A stretch of 46,689 nucleotides of DNA from Aliivibrio sp. 1S175 (lineage in GTDB: Bacteria > Pseudomonadota > Gammaproteobacteria > Enterobacterales > Vibrionaceae): positions 1 through 46,689 of the forward strand of contig NZ_MAJS01000022.1 in assembly GCF_001690985.1 (NCBI RefSeq). Direction: 5' to 3'. Below are positions 1 through 8,970 of the stretch, in pieces. Positions within the stretch are counted from its first letter, which is position 1; every line of letters begins with the position of its first letter. The notes below the pieces were generated by a model, which made no database searches, was not told the origin of the DNA, and was given only the letters and a program-made list of their open reading frames with translations. Made by a program: the position numbers and the translations under genes.

Positions 1-19
1 AGATTAATAGGTTTCAAAT

Positions 20-31
20 TTTTAAAGAGCA
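20..31 (-). promoter_or_regulatory. boxA antitermination element of rRNA leader
   Basis: The minus strand reads TGCTCTTTAAAA, differing from the canonical rRNA boxA (TGCTCTTTAACA) at one position. It lies about 45 nt downstream of the P1-type start. The following bases (AAACCTATTAATCT) resemble Vibrio 16S leader sequence as I remember it. BoxA recruits the NusB/NusE antitermination complex, which strongly suggests that the off-window gene is rRNA and not a tRNA operon. Confidence 0.8.
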
Positions 32-75
32 AACTAACAGTAAAACCGTGATTCGCATCACTCGCTTCGTGTCAG

Positions 76-112
76 TGGATGCGCAGTATAGGCAAATCAG
101 ATTTTCGTGCAA
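76..112 (-). promoter_or_regulatory. rRNA-operon P1-type promoter (leftward)
   Basis: On the minus strand a -35 box TTGCAC (107-112) and a -10 box TATACT (85-90) are 16 bp apart. They are followed by a GC-rich discriminator GCGC (81-84) and the motif CCACTGACAC, with a likely start A at 76. The -10, discriminator and start region closely resemble E. coli rrn P1 promoters, and an A/T-rich tract at 113-130 sits where an UP element would be. The discriminator implies ppGpp and growth-rate control. The transcript runs off the left edge; the 16S gene itself is not in the window. Confidence 0.85.
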
Positions 113-279
113 GCATTTTTATTAAAAAAAATACCGTTCGAACAATAAGCGAACAACAAGGTCAATTATCGACCTTTCAATCGCCCTTTATCGCTAAATT
201 CGTACATTACTCTTATCTCCTCACTCTTTAATAGCTATGTTACAATCACCTTCTATTCTACTTTTATCGAGATATACAA

Positions 280-975
280 ATGAAAATCGGCATTATTGGT
301 GCAATGGAACAAGAAGTTGCCATCCTTAAAGAAAAAATTGAAGGATTAACAACAACAATAAAAGCAGGTTGTACTTTTCATACAGGTACACTTTCAGGAA
401 CTGATGTTGTTTTATTGCAATCAGGCATTGGTAAAGTTGCAGCTGCAGTAGGTACAACTCTACTTATTTCTGATCATAATGTAGATCTTGTTCTTAATAC
501 TGGTTCTGCTGGTGGTTTCGATTCATCATTAAACCTAGGCGATGTAGTTATTTCAACTGAAGTTCGCCATCACGATGCAGACGTTACTGCGTTTGGTTAC
601 GAAATAGGTCAAATGGCACAACAACCAGCCGCTTTTAAAGCTGATGAAAAATTAATGTCTGTAGCAGAGCAAGCATTAACGCAAATGAAAGATAAACATG
701 CTGTTCGTGGTTTAATTTGTACGGGTGATGCTTTTGTATGTACGCCTGAACGTCAAGAATTTATCCGAACTAACTTCCCTTCAGTTATTGCTGTAGAAAT
801 GGAAGCCTCTGCTATTGCTCAAACTTGCCACCAATTTGATGTTCCATTTGTTGTTGTTCGTGCAATTTCTGACGTAGCAGATAAAGAGTCACCAATGACT
901 TTTGATGAATTCCTGCCTCTTGCAGCACAAAGTTCATCAGAAATGGTGATTAATATGGTTGCTCTATTGAAATAA
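280..975 (+). CDS. mtnN: 5'-methylthioadenosine/S-adenosylhomocysteine nucleosidase
   Basis: This cytoplasmic enzyme of the activated methyl cycle cleaves MTA, S-adenosylhomocysteine and 5'-deoxyadenosine to adenine plus the thioribose moiety. It supplies S-ribosylhomocysteine to LuxS and so to AI-2. The protein is 231 aa, against 232 in E. coli, and collinear with it from residue 1. Catalytic residues are visible: E12 in GAMEQE, E175 in the VEMEAS motif and D198 in RAISDVAD. The start is preceded by a weak GAGA ribosome site, and a TACAAT at 241-246 is a plausible -10. It stands first in a rightward run with the CbiB-like and TRIC genes, divergent from the rRNA promoter. The call is very secure. 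Confidence 0.97.
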   Translation: MKIGIIGAMEQEVAILKEKIEGLTTTIKAGCTFHTGTLSGTDVVLLQSGIGKVAAAVGTTLLISDHNVDLVLNTGSAGGFDSSLNLGDVVISTEVRHHDADVTAFGYEIGQMAQQPAAFKADEKLMSVAEQALTQMKDKHAVRGLICTGDAFVCTPERQEFIRTNFPSVIAVEMEASAIAQTCHQFDVPFVVVRAISDVADKESPMTFDEFLPLAAQSSSEMVINMVALLK

Positions 976-985
976 TTTCACCTTT

Positions 986-1015
986 ATTAAGCTAACTTAT
1001 TTGGGTTGGCTTAAT
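986..1015 (+). other. intercistronic hairpin after mtnN
   Basis: ATTAAGCTAAC (986-996) pairs with GTTGGCTTAAT (1005-1015), an 11-bp stem with one G-U pair and an 8-nt loop. No T-run follows, so it is probably not an efficient terminator. It may protect the 3' end of the mtnN message or act as a weak attenuator before the next gene. Confidence 0.5.
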
Positions 1016-1041
1016 ACTCTGACTATTAGTTAACTATATTC

Positions 1042-1995
1042 ATGTTTGATAAATTTTCTTTATTGATAGCTGATTACTCCCTATTAGTTTTATGGGGGGC
1101 TTTATTATTCCATTTAGTTTTACCAATACCTGTCCATGCTCACCCAATGGCTATTTGGCGTAAATTCGCAAAATTGCTAGCTAAAAAAGTCAATACCACT
1201 AGCTCCTATCAACAACGTTTGATTTCGGGTTCACTTGCGTGGGCGCTAATGATAACCCCTGCCATTATTATTTATATTGCTGCATTACCTCTCATCTGGA
1301 ATCTGCCATTATTTAATCTAGGATTACTTTTAATTTCCTTGGAATGGCGAGGTGTCGAAAAACTTTGTAAAAATACGATACAAGCAATCAACCAAGAAGA
1401 CAAAAAAGAAGCAAAAACGATTTTAATGCCTTGGTTAAATAGAGATGTTGAACCGCTTTCCCTTTTAGGCTTAGGTAAAGCAAGCGCAGAGACAATGGTT
1501 TTAGGTTATGCACGAACCGTAATTGGCGTGCTGTTCTGGTATGGTATTGCTGGAGGGATCGGGGCTTTTATTTATCGTTTATCTTTAGAATTAGCTCGTG
1601 CTTGGTCACCGTCAAGAGATACATTTAGGCCATTTGGCATTCCTGCATTAACCGTTCAATCCACTCTAGATTTCATTCCTTTAAAACTGTTTAGCTTTTT
1701 ATGTCTTTTAGGAAAACACGCCCAAACAATACTTCAAACGATTAAACAGCAAGGAAAAAGCTGGCCAAATAAAAATAATGCTTGGCTACTTATCATTATT
1801 GGCAAAAAATTTGAGCTTTCTATGGGCGGTCCTGTTATTTATCAGGGCAAGAAAATCAGTAGGCCAAAAATTGGAGGGCGAATCGCACCTTCGGCGATTC
1901 ATTTAGCACAAATACATCGTTTTTTAAGTTGGAGAATAGCTATCTGGCTAATTCTTCAAAGTACTCTAATGGTTATAATCAAACATGGTTTATAA
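1042..1995 (+). CDS. CbiB/CobD-like integral membrane protein
   Basis: The protein is 317 aa with several hydrophobic segments (about residues 13-30, 65-105, 155-180 and 295-315). It resembles the adenosylcobinamide-phosphate synthase family, which attaches the aminopropanol arm in B12 synthesis. Family-like traces are a glycine-rich GIAGGIGAFIYR segment (about 175), FRPFG followed by a LDFIPLKLFSF stretch, and a C-terminal LSMGGPVIYQGK. The conserved EAVAENTSDG region of true CbiB is not recognisable; the equivalent stretch reads ASAETMVLGYARTV. No other cobalamin gene is nearby. In Vibrio a gene of this kind customarily follows mtnN. It may be a diverged paralogue with a different substrate, so I give no gene symbol. 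No strong ribosome site precedes the ATG. Confidence 0.7.
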   Translation: MFDKFSLLIADYSLLVLWGALLFHLVLPIPVHAHPMAIWRKFAKLLAKKVNTTSSYQQRLISGSLAWALMITPAIIIYIAALPLIWNLPLFNLGLLLISLEWRGVEKLCKNTIQAINQEDKKEAKTILMPWLNRDVEPLSLLGLGKASAETMVLGYARTVIGVLFWYGIAGGIGAFIYRLSLELARAWSPSRDTFRPFGIPALTVQSTLDFIPLKLFSFLCLLGKHAQTILQTIKQQGKSWPNKNNAWLLIIIGKKFELSMGGPVIYQGKKISRPKIGGRIAPSAIHLAQIHRFLSWRIAIWLILQSTLMVIIKHGL

Positions 1996-2038
1996 CTGTA
2001 CTCTCAACAACATCATGCAGTAAGTCATAGAGGACAAG

Positions 2039-2650
2039 ATGTTAATCTATATAATTGATATGTTCGGCACCGCCATCTTTGCTATTTCGGGAGTGTTATT
2101 AGCAGGAAGGTTAAAAATGGCCCCCTTTGGCGTCACGGTACTTGCGAGCGTTACCGCCATCGGTGGTGGTACAATTCGAGATATGGCACTTGGTGCTACC
2201 CCTGTTTTCTGGATTACTGATACAAACTATTTATTAGTCATTTTTATTACCTGCATTTTAACCATGTTAATCATCAGAAAACCTAAACGCCTTCCTTGGT
2301 ATGTTCTCCCTGTTTCTGATGCTATTGGATTAGCGGTCTTTGTAGGGATCGGTGTAGAAAAAGCCTTGAGCTATAATGCAGATCCTATGGTGGCAGTGAT
2401 TATGGGAGTAATTACAGGTTGTGGCGGTGGGATAATTCGAGATGTACTTGCTCGAGAAGTCCCAATGGTATTAAGAAGTGAAGTGTATGCGACTGCTTGT
2501 ATTTTAGGAGGCATAGTTCATACCTCTGCACTCGAGTTTAATATCCAAAGTTCAACAGCGATGCTTATGGGAGTAGCTGCCACACTCATAATTCGTTTAG
2601 CTGCAATTCGTTGGCATTTATCCTTACCAACATTTGCATTAAATAAATAA
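2039..2650 (+). CDS. TRIC / UPF0126 family membrane protein (YadS-like)
   Basis: This 203-aa inner-membrane protein has about seven hydrophobic segments and two internally repeated halves. Each half carries the family signature: GGGTIRDM at about residue 42 and GGGIIRDV at about residue 128. Prokaryotic members are homotrimeric TRIC-type cation channels in the structures solved; E. coli YadS and YicG are relatives of similar length. A clear AGAGGA ribosome site (2029-2034) fixes the ATG. It starts 43 bp after the CbiB-like gene and is probably cotranscribed with it. The physiological ion is unknown for this branch. Confidence 0.85.
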   Translation: MLIYIIDMFGTAIFAISGVLLAGRLKMAPFGVTVLASVTAIGGGTIRDMALGATPVFWITDTNYLLVIFITCILTMLIIRKPKRLPWYVLPVSDAIGLAVFVGIGVEKALSYNADPMVAVIMGVITGCGGGIIRDVLAREVPMVLRSEVYATACILGGIVHTSALEFNIQSSTAMLMGVAATLIIRLAAIRWHLSLPTFALNK

Positions 2651-2651
2651 G

Positions 2652-2687
2652 ACTCAGACAGGCAGTAAAACCAACTGCCTGTTGAGT
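2652..2687 (+). terminator. hairpin downstream of TRIC gene
   Basis: ACTCAGACAGGCAGT (2652-2666) pairs with ACTGCCTGTTGAGT (2674-2687), leaving one bulged base and a 7-nt loop. The tail is AT-rich (AATTTAATATT) with no solid T-run, so this is a weak intrinsic terminator at best. It closes the mtnN-to-TRIC gene run. Confidence 0.5.
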
Positions 2688-2836
2688 AATTTAATATTAG
2701 GATTGTTGTTTTATTGAACTTTTATGATAAAAAAGGTGACCAAGGTTTAACTATAACCCCGTGTCATAGTAGTTAACTAAAAAACAAGCTAAACTTCTAT
2801 GTCGTTATTTACATTCAAAATTTACTACCTAATCGA

Positions 2837-4147
2837 ATGATATTATCTAAATTAACTCGCATTCCTGTAATCCATCGCATTCTTATTGGTATTTGTAGTG
2901 CTGGTATAGCGGCAACAATCGCTACAATACCCGACTCTGTTGCACCCGACTCTGGGTTTTACAAACTATCAATTGGCCAAAGCTACCCTATCGAGATCGG
3001 CAAAGAATCTCTTGTTACCCATGAACTAACTGAAAAAAACAAACAACTTTCGTGGGAAACCTATACGGTTAAGCCGGGTGAAAGTGCATCAGTCTTATTT
3101 AGTCGAGCAGGTCTAACCGCTCGACAACTTTACAATTTGACGAGCAGCGATAAAGAAATAGAGACACAATTAACCCGCCTCCGTCCAGGAGATAAATTAA
3201 AGTTTGGTTTTAATCAAGATCAAGAAATCATTCAACTTATTCGACCTATCAACAAATTTGAAACCTACCATATTAGTAAAGTAGGCGATAATTATCTTGG
3301 TCTGTTTGAAAAACAAGAAATAGAAACTCAACTGAATTATACCAAAGCAACCATTACGTCTAACTTTTGGAATGCTTCTATTGGTGCTGGCTTAAACGCC
3401 AATCAAATAATGGAGCTAGCTGGCATTTTTGGTTGGGATATCGACTTTGCGTTAGATATCCGAGAAGGCGATAACTTCAAAGTGCTTTATGAAGAAAAGT
3501 ACATCGAAGGCGAATACGCGGGTAAAGGAAATATCATTGCTGCATCATTTACCAATCGAGGTGATACTTTTACTGCCATTCGTAATGATAAAAACGGCAA
3601 TTTCTATGAACCAAATGGCCGAGCAATGAAAAAAGCCTTTTTACGTTCACCAATTAATTTCCGTTATGTAAGCTCTAACTTTAACCCTCGTCGCTTGCAC
3701 CCTGTAACTGGCCAAAGAAAAGCCCATAGAGGAACAGATTATGTAGCTCCTGTTGGCACTCCTATTTGGGCGGCAGGTGATGGTGTTGTCGATAAAGCCG
3801 GCTATAACCAATTTAATGGTAACTACGTATTTATTCGCCACAGTAATACTTATATTACGAAGTACCTACACATGACTAAACGTTATGTCAAAACAGGTCA
3901 ACGAGTAAAACAAGGCGATACTGTTGGTACCCTTGGTGGAACAGGCCGAGTGACAGGCCCTCACTTACATTATGAATTTTTAGTAAACGGTGTTCATAAA
4001 GATGCCAGAACCGTCTCTTTACCTCAATCGAAATCATTAACTGGTAACGATAAAAAAGAGTTTGAAGTTGTGGCTAAAGAACGCTTAAAACAATTAGAAC
4101 AATACAGCGAATTTATTGTAGGTAACCACCCTGTACTTACTCACTAA
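2837..4147 (+). CDS. mepM: M23 family murein DD-endopeptidase (MepM-like)
   Basis: This 436-aa envelope protein has an N-terminal membrane anchor or uncleaved signal (about residues 12-31). An OapA/LysM-like segment follows at about 72-130 (SWETYTVKPGESASVLFSRAG), and the C-terminal LytM/M23 domain spans about 290-395. Zinc ligands are visible: H297 and D301 in HRGTDY, and H378 in GPHLHYEF, with H376 as catalytic histidine. Length matches E. coli MepM (440 aa), which cuts D-Ala-mDAP crosslinks to let the sacculus grow. Here it stands alone and is not beside znuA as in E. coli. No convincing ribosome site precedes the ATG. Other M23 paralogues in Vibrio share this architecture, so the exact orthology is less sure than the family. 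Confidence 0.85.
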   Translation: MILSKLTRIPVIHRILIGICSAGIAATIATIPDSVAPDSGFYKLSIGQSYPIEIGKESLVTHELTEKNKQLSWETYTVKPGESASVLFSRAGLTARQLYNLTSSDKEIETQLTRLRPGDKLKFGFNQDQEIIQLIRPINKFETYHISKVGDNYLGLFEKQEIETQLNYTKATITSNFWNASIGAGLNANQIMELAGIFGWDIDFALDIREGDNFKVLYEEKYIEGEYAGKGNIIAASFTNRGDTFTAIRNDKNGNFYEPNGRAMKKAFLRSPINFRYVSSNFNPRRLHPVTGQRKAHRGTDYVAPVGTPIWAAGDGVVDKAGYNQFNGNYVFIRHSNTYITKYLHMTKRYVKTGQRVKQGDTVGTLGGTGRVTGPHLHYEFLVNGVHKDARTVSLPQSKSLTGNDKKEFEVVAKERLKQLEQYSEFIVGNHPVLTH

Positions 4148-4163
4148 ACAATAAATCATCATA

Positions 4164-4203
4164 ATGCCCTAATGAATACAATATTCGTTAGGGCATATTT
4201 TTT
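4164..4203 (+). terminator. intrinsic terminator of mepM
   Basis: ATGCCCTAATGAATA (4164-4178) pairs with TATTCGTTAGGGCAT (4182-4196), a 15-bp stem with one wobble, followed by ATTTTTT. The T-run overlaps the stop codon of the convergent RND gene, whose stop is at 4202-4204. The stem may also serve the opposite strand, though that side lacks a long T-run. Confidence 0.85.
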
Positions 4204-7200
4204 AGTGGCTTCTTTTTATATCTTTATCTCTTCCAAGCATTAATAGGCACGGCGTTAGTACCAAAGTTAATACCGTAGCAAATGCTAATCCTCCGGCAAC
4301 AGCGGTTGCTAATTGAGACCACCACTGCGTACTCGGTGCTCCAAACTCAACTTTTTGATTAACTAAATCAATATTCATTTCAAGCACCATGGGCATTAAA
4401 CCTAGAATCGTCGTTACTGTTGTGAGTAGTACAGGTCTTAAACGTTGGATCCCTGTACGTAATATGGCATCTACTTTTTCAACGCCTTCTTTACGCAAGG
4501 TATTATAAGTATCAATAAGAACTATATTATTATTAACAACGATCCCCGCTAAAGATATAACCCCGATTCCTGACATAATGATGCCAAAAGGACGTTGGAA
4601 TATTAGTAAACCAGCAAACACCCCAACCGTAGAAAATAAAACGGCGCTTAAAATCAGAAACGCTTGATAAAAACTATTGAATTGAGTCACTAGGATTATC
4701 GCCATTACAGCTAACGCAACGATAAAGGCATTCTGAAGAAATGCAGCTGAATTGTTTTGCTCTTCATTCTGTCCCCTTAATTTAAACTCAACACCTTCAG
4801 GTAAACCTAAAGCAACAAGAGCTAATTCAATTTTAGGTAACTCAATACTTAGATTATACCCCTCACTCATATCGGCTTTAACCGTTAAGATTCTATGCCC
4901 ATCAATACGATGAATTGTATCTTGCTTATGAGTAGGAATAACTCGAGCAAAATTAGTAATAGGCACTAATCCCAATACCGTTTTTACTCTTAATTCATCA
5001 AAGCGCCCAATATCTCGATGCTCTTCAGGAAAACGAACTAAAATATCAACCTGCTCATTATTATCATCTGGTAAATAGTCTCCTATCTTCAGACCATTAG
5101 TAACAAATTGAACCGTATTACCGACAAGAGTCGCATCTGCCCCAAAACGAGCGGCATCATCTCTGCGAATATCAATTTTCCAATCAATGCCTTGTTTGTT
5201 TGAGGTATCACTGACATTAGTAAAAGCAGCATCACCATCAATCCAAGACCTTACTTTTTTTACTGATTGGTTCAAGTCATCTCCGTTACGGGCACTAAGC
5301 TCTATCACTAAATCATGCTCACTTGGGGGGCCTGCATTTGGTGTACTGAACTCTAATTCAATTCCCGCAATATCCTTTGTCTGTATTCTTAAATCTTCGA
5401 TAATCTCTTTTACTGGTCGACGGTATTGCCAATCTACAGGTGTGATCTGTATTTGCCCAATCTCATCATCTCCACCCGTTCGAGTATAAACACTATCTAG
5501 CTCTTCCATTCCTAAAATATGATCCTGAACTTCAACCATTAGCTTATCTTTTTCATTAATAGAAAGATCACCATGAGACCGTACTTTTACAGTTAAAAAC
5601 GGGGGATCAACGTCGGGGAAGAAAACAACACCTAAACCTGCTTTAGCATAAGTAAATCCAATACCAATCGAGAATATAATAGCGAGAAATAAGATCTTAA
5701 ACGGGTGCTTTAACGCAATAGATAGCGTATTAAAGTAAAGCTTAGTGATCCCTTCAGCCTGACTATAATCACCTTGGCTCAAAGCGTATAGTTTCTCTTT
5801 TTTCTTAGGTAGTATTTGCTGAGGTTTCCCACATAAACTTCCCAATACAGGAACAAATAACAGCGCCATAAACAAGGAGGCGCTTAATGTCGCAATAAGC
5901 GTAAGTGGCAGGTATTTCATGAATTCGCCAGTGATATCTGGCCAAAATAATAAGGGAGCAAAAGCGGCTAATGTTGTCGCGGTAGATGCGGTAATTGGCC
6001 ACGCCATTCGTTGAGCAGCTTCTCGATAGGCTTCTACTTTATCTGCCCCTTCTTGCATTCTTCTATCTGCATATTCGGTAACAACAATAGCGCCATCAAC
6101 CAACATTCCAACGGCCATTATGAGAGAGAACAACACCACAATATTGATGGTCAAGCCAAATAAAGCCAACACTAACAACCCTGTTAAAAAAGAACCTGGG
6201 ATAGATATTCCTACTAATAAGGCTGTTCTTGCACCCAAAATAGCAATGATAACAATCACAACTAATAAGATGGCTGAAAGAATATTATTTTGCAGATCAT
6301 TAAGCATTATCTTAACGTCTTTTGATTCATCCCATGTGTACTTAACTAATAGATTGTTTGGCCAGTAATCTAATTCTTGAGCTCCAGCTAAAACGGCTTT
6401 TACTATCTCAACCGTCTCTATAATATTTTCACCCGAGCGTTTTTTAATATCGAGAACAATCGCCTTTTCGCCATTTAAACGCGCATAACTATTTGGGTCT
6501 CGAAACGCTTTACGAACTGTCGCAATATCTCCAAATGTGACGACTTGTTTGCCATCAACTTTAATTGGTAATTCTAAAACGTCTTTTAGTGAATCAAATA
6601 CTGAAGGCACTTTTACAGAAAAACGACCATAACCAGTATCAACAAACCCAGCCGCAACCACTCGATTATTTAATGCGATGAGATTATAAATTGCAGCTTG
6701 ATCTAAACCGTAGCTTTCAAGTAAAAGTGGATCGACAATAATTTCAACAACATCCTCTCGATCACCAGCAATATCCACTTCTAAAATTTGTTTATAGCTT
6801 TCTAATTTATCTCGTAATTGACGAGCAATTTTAACCGTAGTTCTTTCTGGTACCGTTCCGTATAACACCACAGAAAGAACCGCTTGCTCGGCAGCTAAAG
6901 TAACTTCATTTATCGTTGGTTCATCACTTTCTTCAGGTAAATCTGGCTTTACCAAATCAACCGCATCTCTTACATCAGTTAATGCCTTATCTAAATCCGT
7001 CCCTACGTTAAATTCCAAAGTTACCGAACCATGCCCTTCACCAGCCACAGCCGTCATTTCTTTAATACCTTCAATAGAGCGTAATTCTTGCTCCATAGGA
7101 CGGACGAGTAAACGCTCTGAATCTTCAGGTGAAATCCCCTGATGGCTCATGGACACGTAAATAATAGGAATAGTAATGTCGGGATTCGATTCTTTTGGAA

Positions 7201-7297
7201 TGACAATATACGTCGAGATACCAGCAATAAGCAGTAATACCAATAGCATTAGCATGGTTCGAGAGCGACTTAATGCTGCATTAATAATAGCTAACAT
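4202..7297 (-). CDS. vexM: RND efflux pump inner-membrane transporter (VexM-like)
   Basis: This 1031-aa protein of the AcrB/HAE family exports toxic compounds using proton motive force. It has a TM1 at residues 12-32, two large periplasmic loops and two six-TM blocks (about 336-480 and 850-1025). In TM4 the AcrB D407-D408 pair is D401-G402 (LVDGAIVV). In TM10 the position of AcrB K940 is N922 within VVNNNIV, so the canonical Asp/Lys relay is only partly present. The adaptor gene lies 9 bp upstream; no outer-membrane channel gene is next to it, so it presumably uses TolC. The position beside erpA-hemL matches V. cholerae vexLM (VC0628-0629) as I recall it. Substrate is unknown. Confidence 0.88.
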   Translation of the reverse strand: MLAIINAALSRSRTMLMLLVLLLIAGISTYIVIPKESNPDITIPIIYVSMSHQGISPEDSERLLVRPMEQELRSIEGIKEMTAVAGEGHGSVTLEFNVGTDLDKALTDVRDAVDLVKPDLPEESDEPTINEVTLAAEQAVLSVVLYGTVPERTTVKIARQLRDKLESYKQILEVDIAGDREDVVEIIVDPLLLESYGLDQAAIYNLIALNNRVVAAGFVDTGYGRFSVKVPSVFDSLKDVLELPIKVDGKQVVTFGDIATVRKAFRDPNSYARLNGEKAIVLDIKKRSGENIIETVEIVKAVLAGAQELDYWPNNLLVKYTWDESKDVKIMLNDLQNNILSAILLVVIVIIAILGARTALLVGISIPGSFLTGLLVLALFGLTINIVVLFSLIMAVGMLVDGAIVVTEYADRRMQEGADKVEAYREAAQRMAWPITASTATTLAAFAPLLFWPDITGEFMKYLPLTLIATLSASLFMALLFVPVLGSLCGKPQQILPKKKEKLYALSQGDYSQAEGITKLYFNTLSIALKHPFKILFLAIIFSIGIGFTYAKAGLGVVFFPDVDPPFLTVKVRSHGDLSINEKDKLMVEVQDHILGMEELDSVYTRTGGDDEIGQIQITPVDWQYRRPVKEIIEDLRIQTKDIAGIELEFSTPNAGPPSEHDLVIELSARNGDDLNQSVKKVRSWIDGDAAFTNVSDTSNKQGIDWKIDIRRDDAARFGADATLVGNTVQFVTNGLKIGDYLPDDNNEQVDILVRFPEEHRDIGRFDELRVKTVLGLVPITNFARVIPTHKQDTIHRIDGHRILTVKADMSEGYNLSIELPKIELALVALGLPEGVEFKLRGQNEEQNNSAAFLQNAFIVALAVMAIILVTQFNSFYQAFLILSAVLFSTVGVFAGLLIFQRPFGIIMSGIGVISLAGIVVNNNIVLIDTYNTLRKEGVEKVDAILRTGIQRLRPVLLTTVTTILGLMPMVLEMNIDLVNQKVEFGAPSTQWWSQLATAVAGGLAFATVLTLVLTPCLLMLGRDKDIKRSH

Positions 7298-7306
7298 ATG
7301 ACTTCC

Positions 7307-8419
7307 CTATTTTCGTTGAGCGTGAATAAAATCACCATCACGGACAAATCCTTGTCCAACCGTAATCATATCAACTTCATCACCAAGGCCGGTTAGCCAA
7401 ATACCATCATCTTCTGCTTTGACTAATTGAATAGGAATAAACTTAACACGTAGATCGCTCTCTGAATTACCTTCACTTTGAATCACTGTTTTTACACCTA
7501 AATCCCCACCTTCATTCAATGCGAGCATTGCAGGAGAGACTTTTATCGCCGGTTGGAGCGCAAGATTAATAACAACTTCAGCGCTCATTCCAGCAAAGAT
7601 TTGAGCGCCTATATTAGGAATTTCTATTTCAACAGCGAATGTATTTGTTGATGAAGAGGAAACCCTTGATATATATCGAACATCCCCTTCTATAAACGTA
7701 TCATTAATAAAAATAACTTCGGCTTTTTGATCTTTCACTAATTGTTCAATATGCCTTTCACTGACATTGACTTCAATAACGAGAGGATCTAACACAACAA
7801 CTTTTGCAACAGGATCACCACGACTAACAAAATCACCGACCTCCACAAAAAGATGCTCAACAACACCATCAAATGGTGCCGTAATTGTGGTGTTTTTTAG
7901 AATCAGTTCCGCATTTCTAACTCTCGCTTTGGCTTCCGCTAAAGACGCTTGAGCTTTACTAAAAGCGACATCTCCCTGTAAACCTTTACGACGAAGTTGT
8001 TTCGCTGCATTAAATTCTTTTAAACGAACCGAGTAAATTGCTTTTACTTGGCTTAGTTGTAAATCCAGATCGGCCATATCAAGGTGAGCAATAGGTTGAT
8101 CTTTTTTGACTCGCTCCCCTTTTCTTACTAGAAAACTTTCAATTTGAGCAGCAACTTGAGCGCCTAAAATCGTTTTACGATCAGGAGCAGTTCTACCATA
8201 AAGAGAAATTGTTTTGTGAGTGGGTATTGATTGAAAACGCTCAACAATAACGTTAGCCAAAGGGACATTAAGTATTGGGTTCGCTTGTTTTATTTCGGAA
8301 TTTTCAGCGTGAGAAGGCCCACTCATTATCCACAGAAATAAGCTTAGAAATAAAAAAACTGAGATTATCCATGGTCGATGGACAAGATAGGAAAAAAAAG
8401 CAGGTGTGTATTTACCCAT
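7307..8419 (-). CDS. vexL: RND periplasmic adaptor (HlyD/MFP family, VexL-like)
   Basis: The adaptor links the RND transporter to an outer-membrane channel. I start it at ATG 8419 (370 aa) because AAGGA lies 8 nt upstream; an in-frame ATG at 8464 has no properly spaced ribosome site. An N-terminal hydrophobic segment (IISVFLFLSLFLWIM) ends near AHA-type residues and looks like a signal or membrane anchor. The lipoyl/barrel-sandwich halves are visible around QVAAQIESFLVRKGERVKKDQPIA and the later TTITAPFDGVVEHLFVEVGDFVSRGDPVAKV, with an alpha-hairpin between them. The stop is 9 bp from the vexM start, so the two are cotranslated. It is probably vexL, the first gene of the operon. Confidence 0.87.
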   Translation of the reverse strand: MGKYTPAFFSYLVHRPWIISVFLFLSLFLWIMSGPSHAENSEIKQANPILNVPLANVIVERFQSIPTHKTISLYGRTAPDRKTILGAQVAAQIESFLVRKGERVKKDQPIAHLDMADLDLQLSQVKAIYSVRLKEFNAAKQLRRKGLQGDVAFSKAQASLAEAKARVRNAELILKNTTITAPFDGVVEHLFVEVGDFVSRGDPVAKVVVLDPLVIEVNVSERHIEQLVKDQKAEVIFINDTFIEGDVRYISRVSSSSTNTFAVEIEIPNIGAQIFAGMSAEVVINLALQPAIKVSPAMLALNEGGDLGVKTVIQSEGNSESDLRVKFIPIQLVKAEDDGIWLTGLGDEVDMITVGQGFVRDGDFIHAQRK

Positions 8420-8508
8420 AGCAACAATCCTTAGTGCTTTAGAGGTAGATAAACAGTAATACATCCTAATTTACTGTGAAACTAATAAACCTTATACATA
8501 AATTAAAT

Positions 8509-8546
8509 AAAAAAAGGGAAGTGAGAAACGCTTCACTTACCCTTTA
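8509..8546 (-). terminator. intrinsic terminator of erpA
   Basis: Read leftward, AAAGGGTAAGTGA pairs with TCACTTCCCTTT (one bulge, short loop), and a run of seven Ts (plus-strand A-run 8509-8515) follows. It separates erpA from vexLM. The 90 bp beyond it (8420-8508) should hold the vexL promoter, but I see no clear hexamers. Confidence 0.8.
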
Positions 8547-8556
8547 ATATCAGTGA

Positions 8557-8898
8557 TTAAACACTGAATGACGCCCCACAACCACACGTAGTCGTTGCAT
8601 TAGGGTTATTGATAAAGAAACGAGAACCTTCTAGGCCTTCCATATAATCTACAACACCACCAATTAGGTATTGTAGACTCATTGGGTCAACTACCAATGT
8701 AACGCCATCATTTACAAGCGTCATATCGCCTTCGTTTACGTCTTCATCAAAAGTAAATCCGTATTGGAAACCGCTACAACCACCACCTGTAATATAAACA
8801 CGTAGTTTTAGATTTGGATTTTCTTCTTCTGCTATTAACGTTTTTACTTTTGCTGCTGCAACATCAGAAAACGTTAACGGCACAGATACATCACTCAT
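8557..8898 (-). CDS. erpA: iron-sulfur cluster insertion protein ErpA
   Basis: This A-type carrier hands [4Fe-4S] or [2Fe-2S] clusters to apoproteins, including IspG/IspH and respiratory enzymes. It is essential in E. coli under respiratory conditions. The 113-aa protein covers the whole family and has the three cluster cysteines: C41 in GGGCSG, and C105 and C107 in the C-terminal CGCGASF. The ribosome site GAGAGG stands 6 nt before the ATG. It is monocistronic between its own promoter and terminator and divergent from hemL. The promoter carries an IscR type 1-like box, so iron-sulfur sufficiency should repress it. Confidence 0.96.
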   Translation of the reverse strand: MSDVSVPLTFSDVAAAKVKTLIAEEENPNLKLRVYITGGGCSGFQYGFTFDEDVNEGDMTLVNDGVTLVVDPMSLQYLIGGVVDYMEGLEGSRFFINNPNATTTCGCGASFSV

Positions 8899-8941
8899 TT
8901 AAACCTCTCAAGATTGGTTTCCAATTCTATTTTAATTCTGA

Positions 8942-8970
8942 TTATCTAATACCTGACTGTTTCATTCAAG
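8942..8970 (-). promoter_or_regulatory. erpA promoter
   Basis: On the minus strand, TTGAAT (8965-8970) and GATAAT (8942-8947) are separated by 17 bp. The expected start is near 8935, giving a leader of about 36 nt before the erpA ATG at 8898. The IscR-like box covers the -35 and most of the spacer. Confidence 0.6.

Noticed and set aside
8420-8464. Upstream ATG of vexL at 8464
   Set aside because: Its AGG lies directly against the ATG, whereas ATG 8419 has AAGGA at 8 nt and leads straight into the signal/anchor segment.
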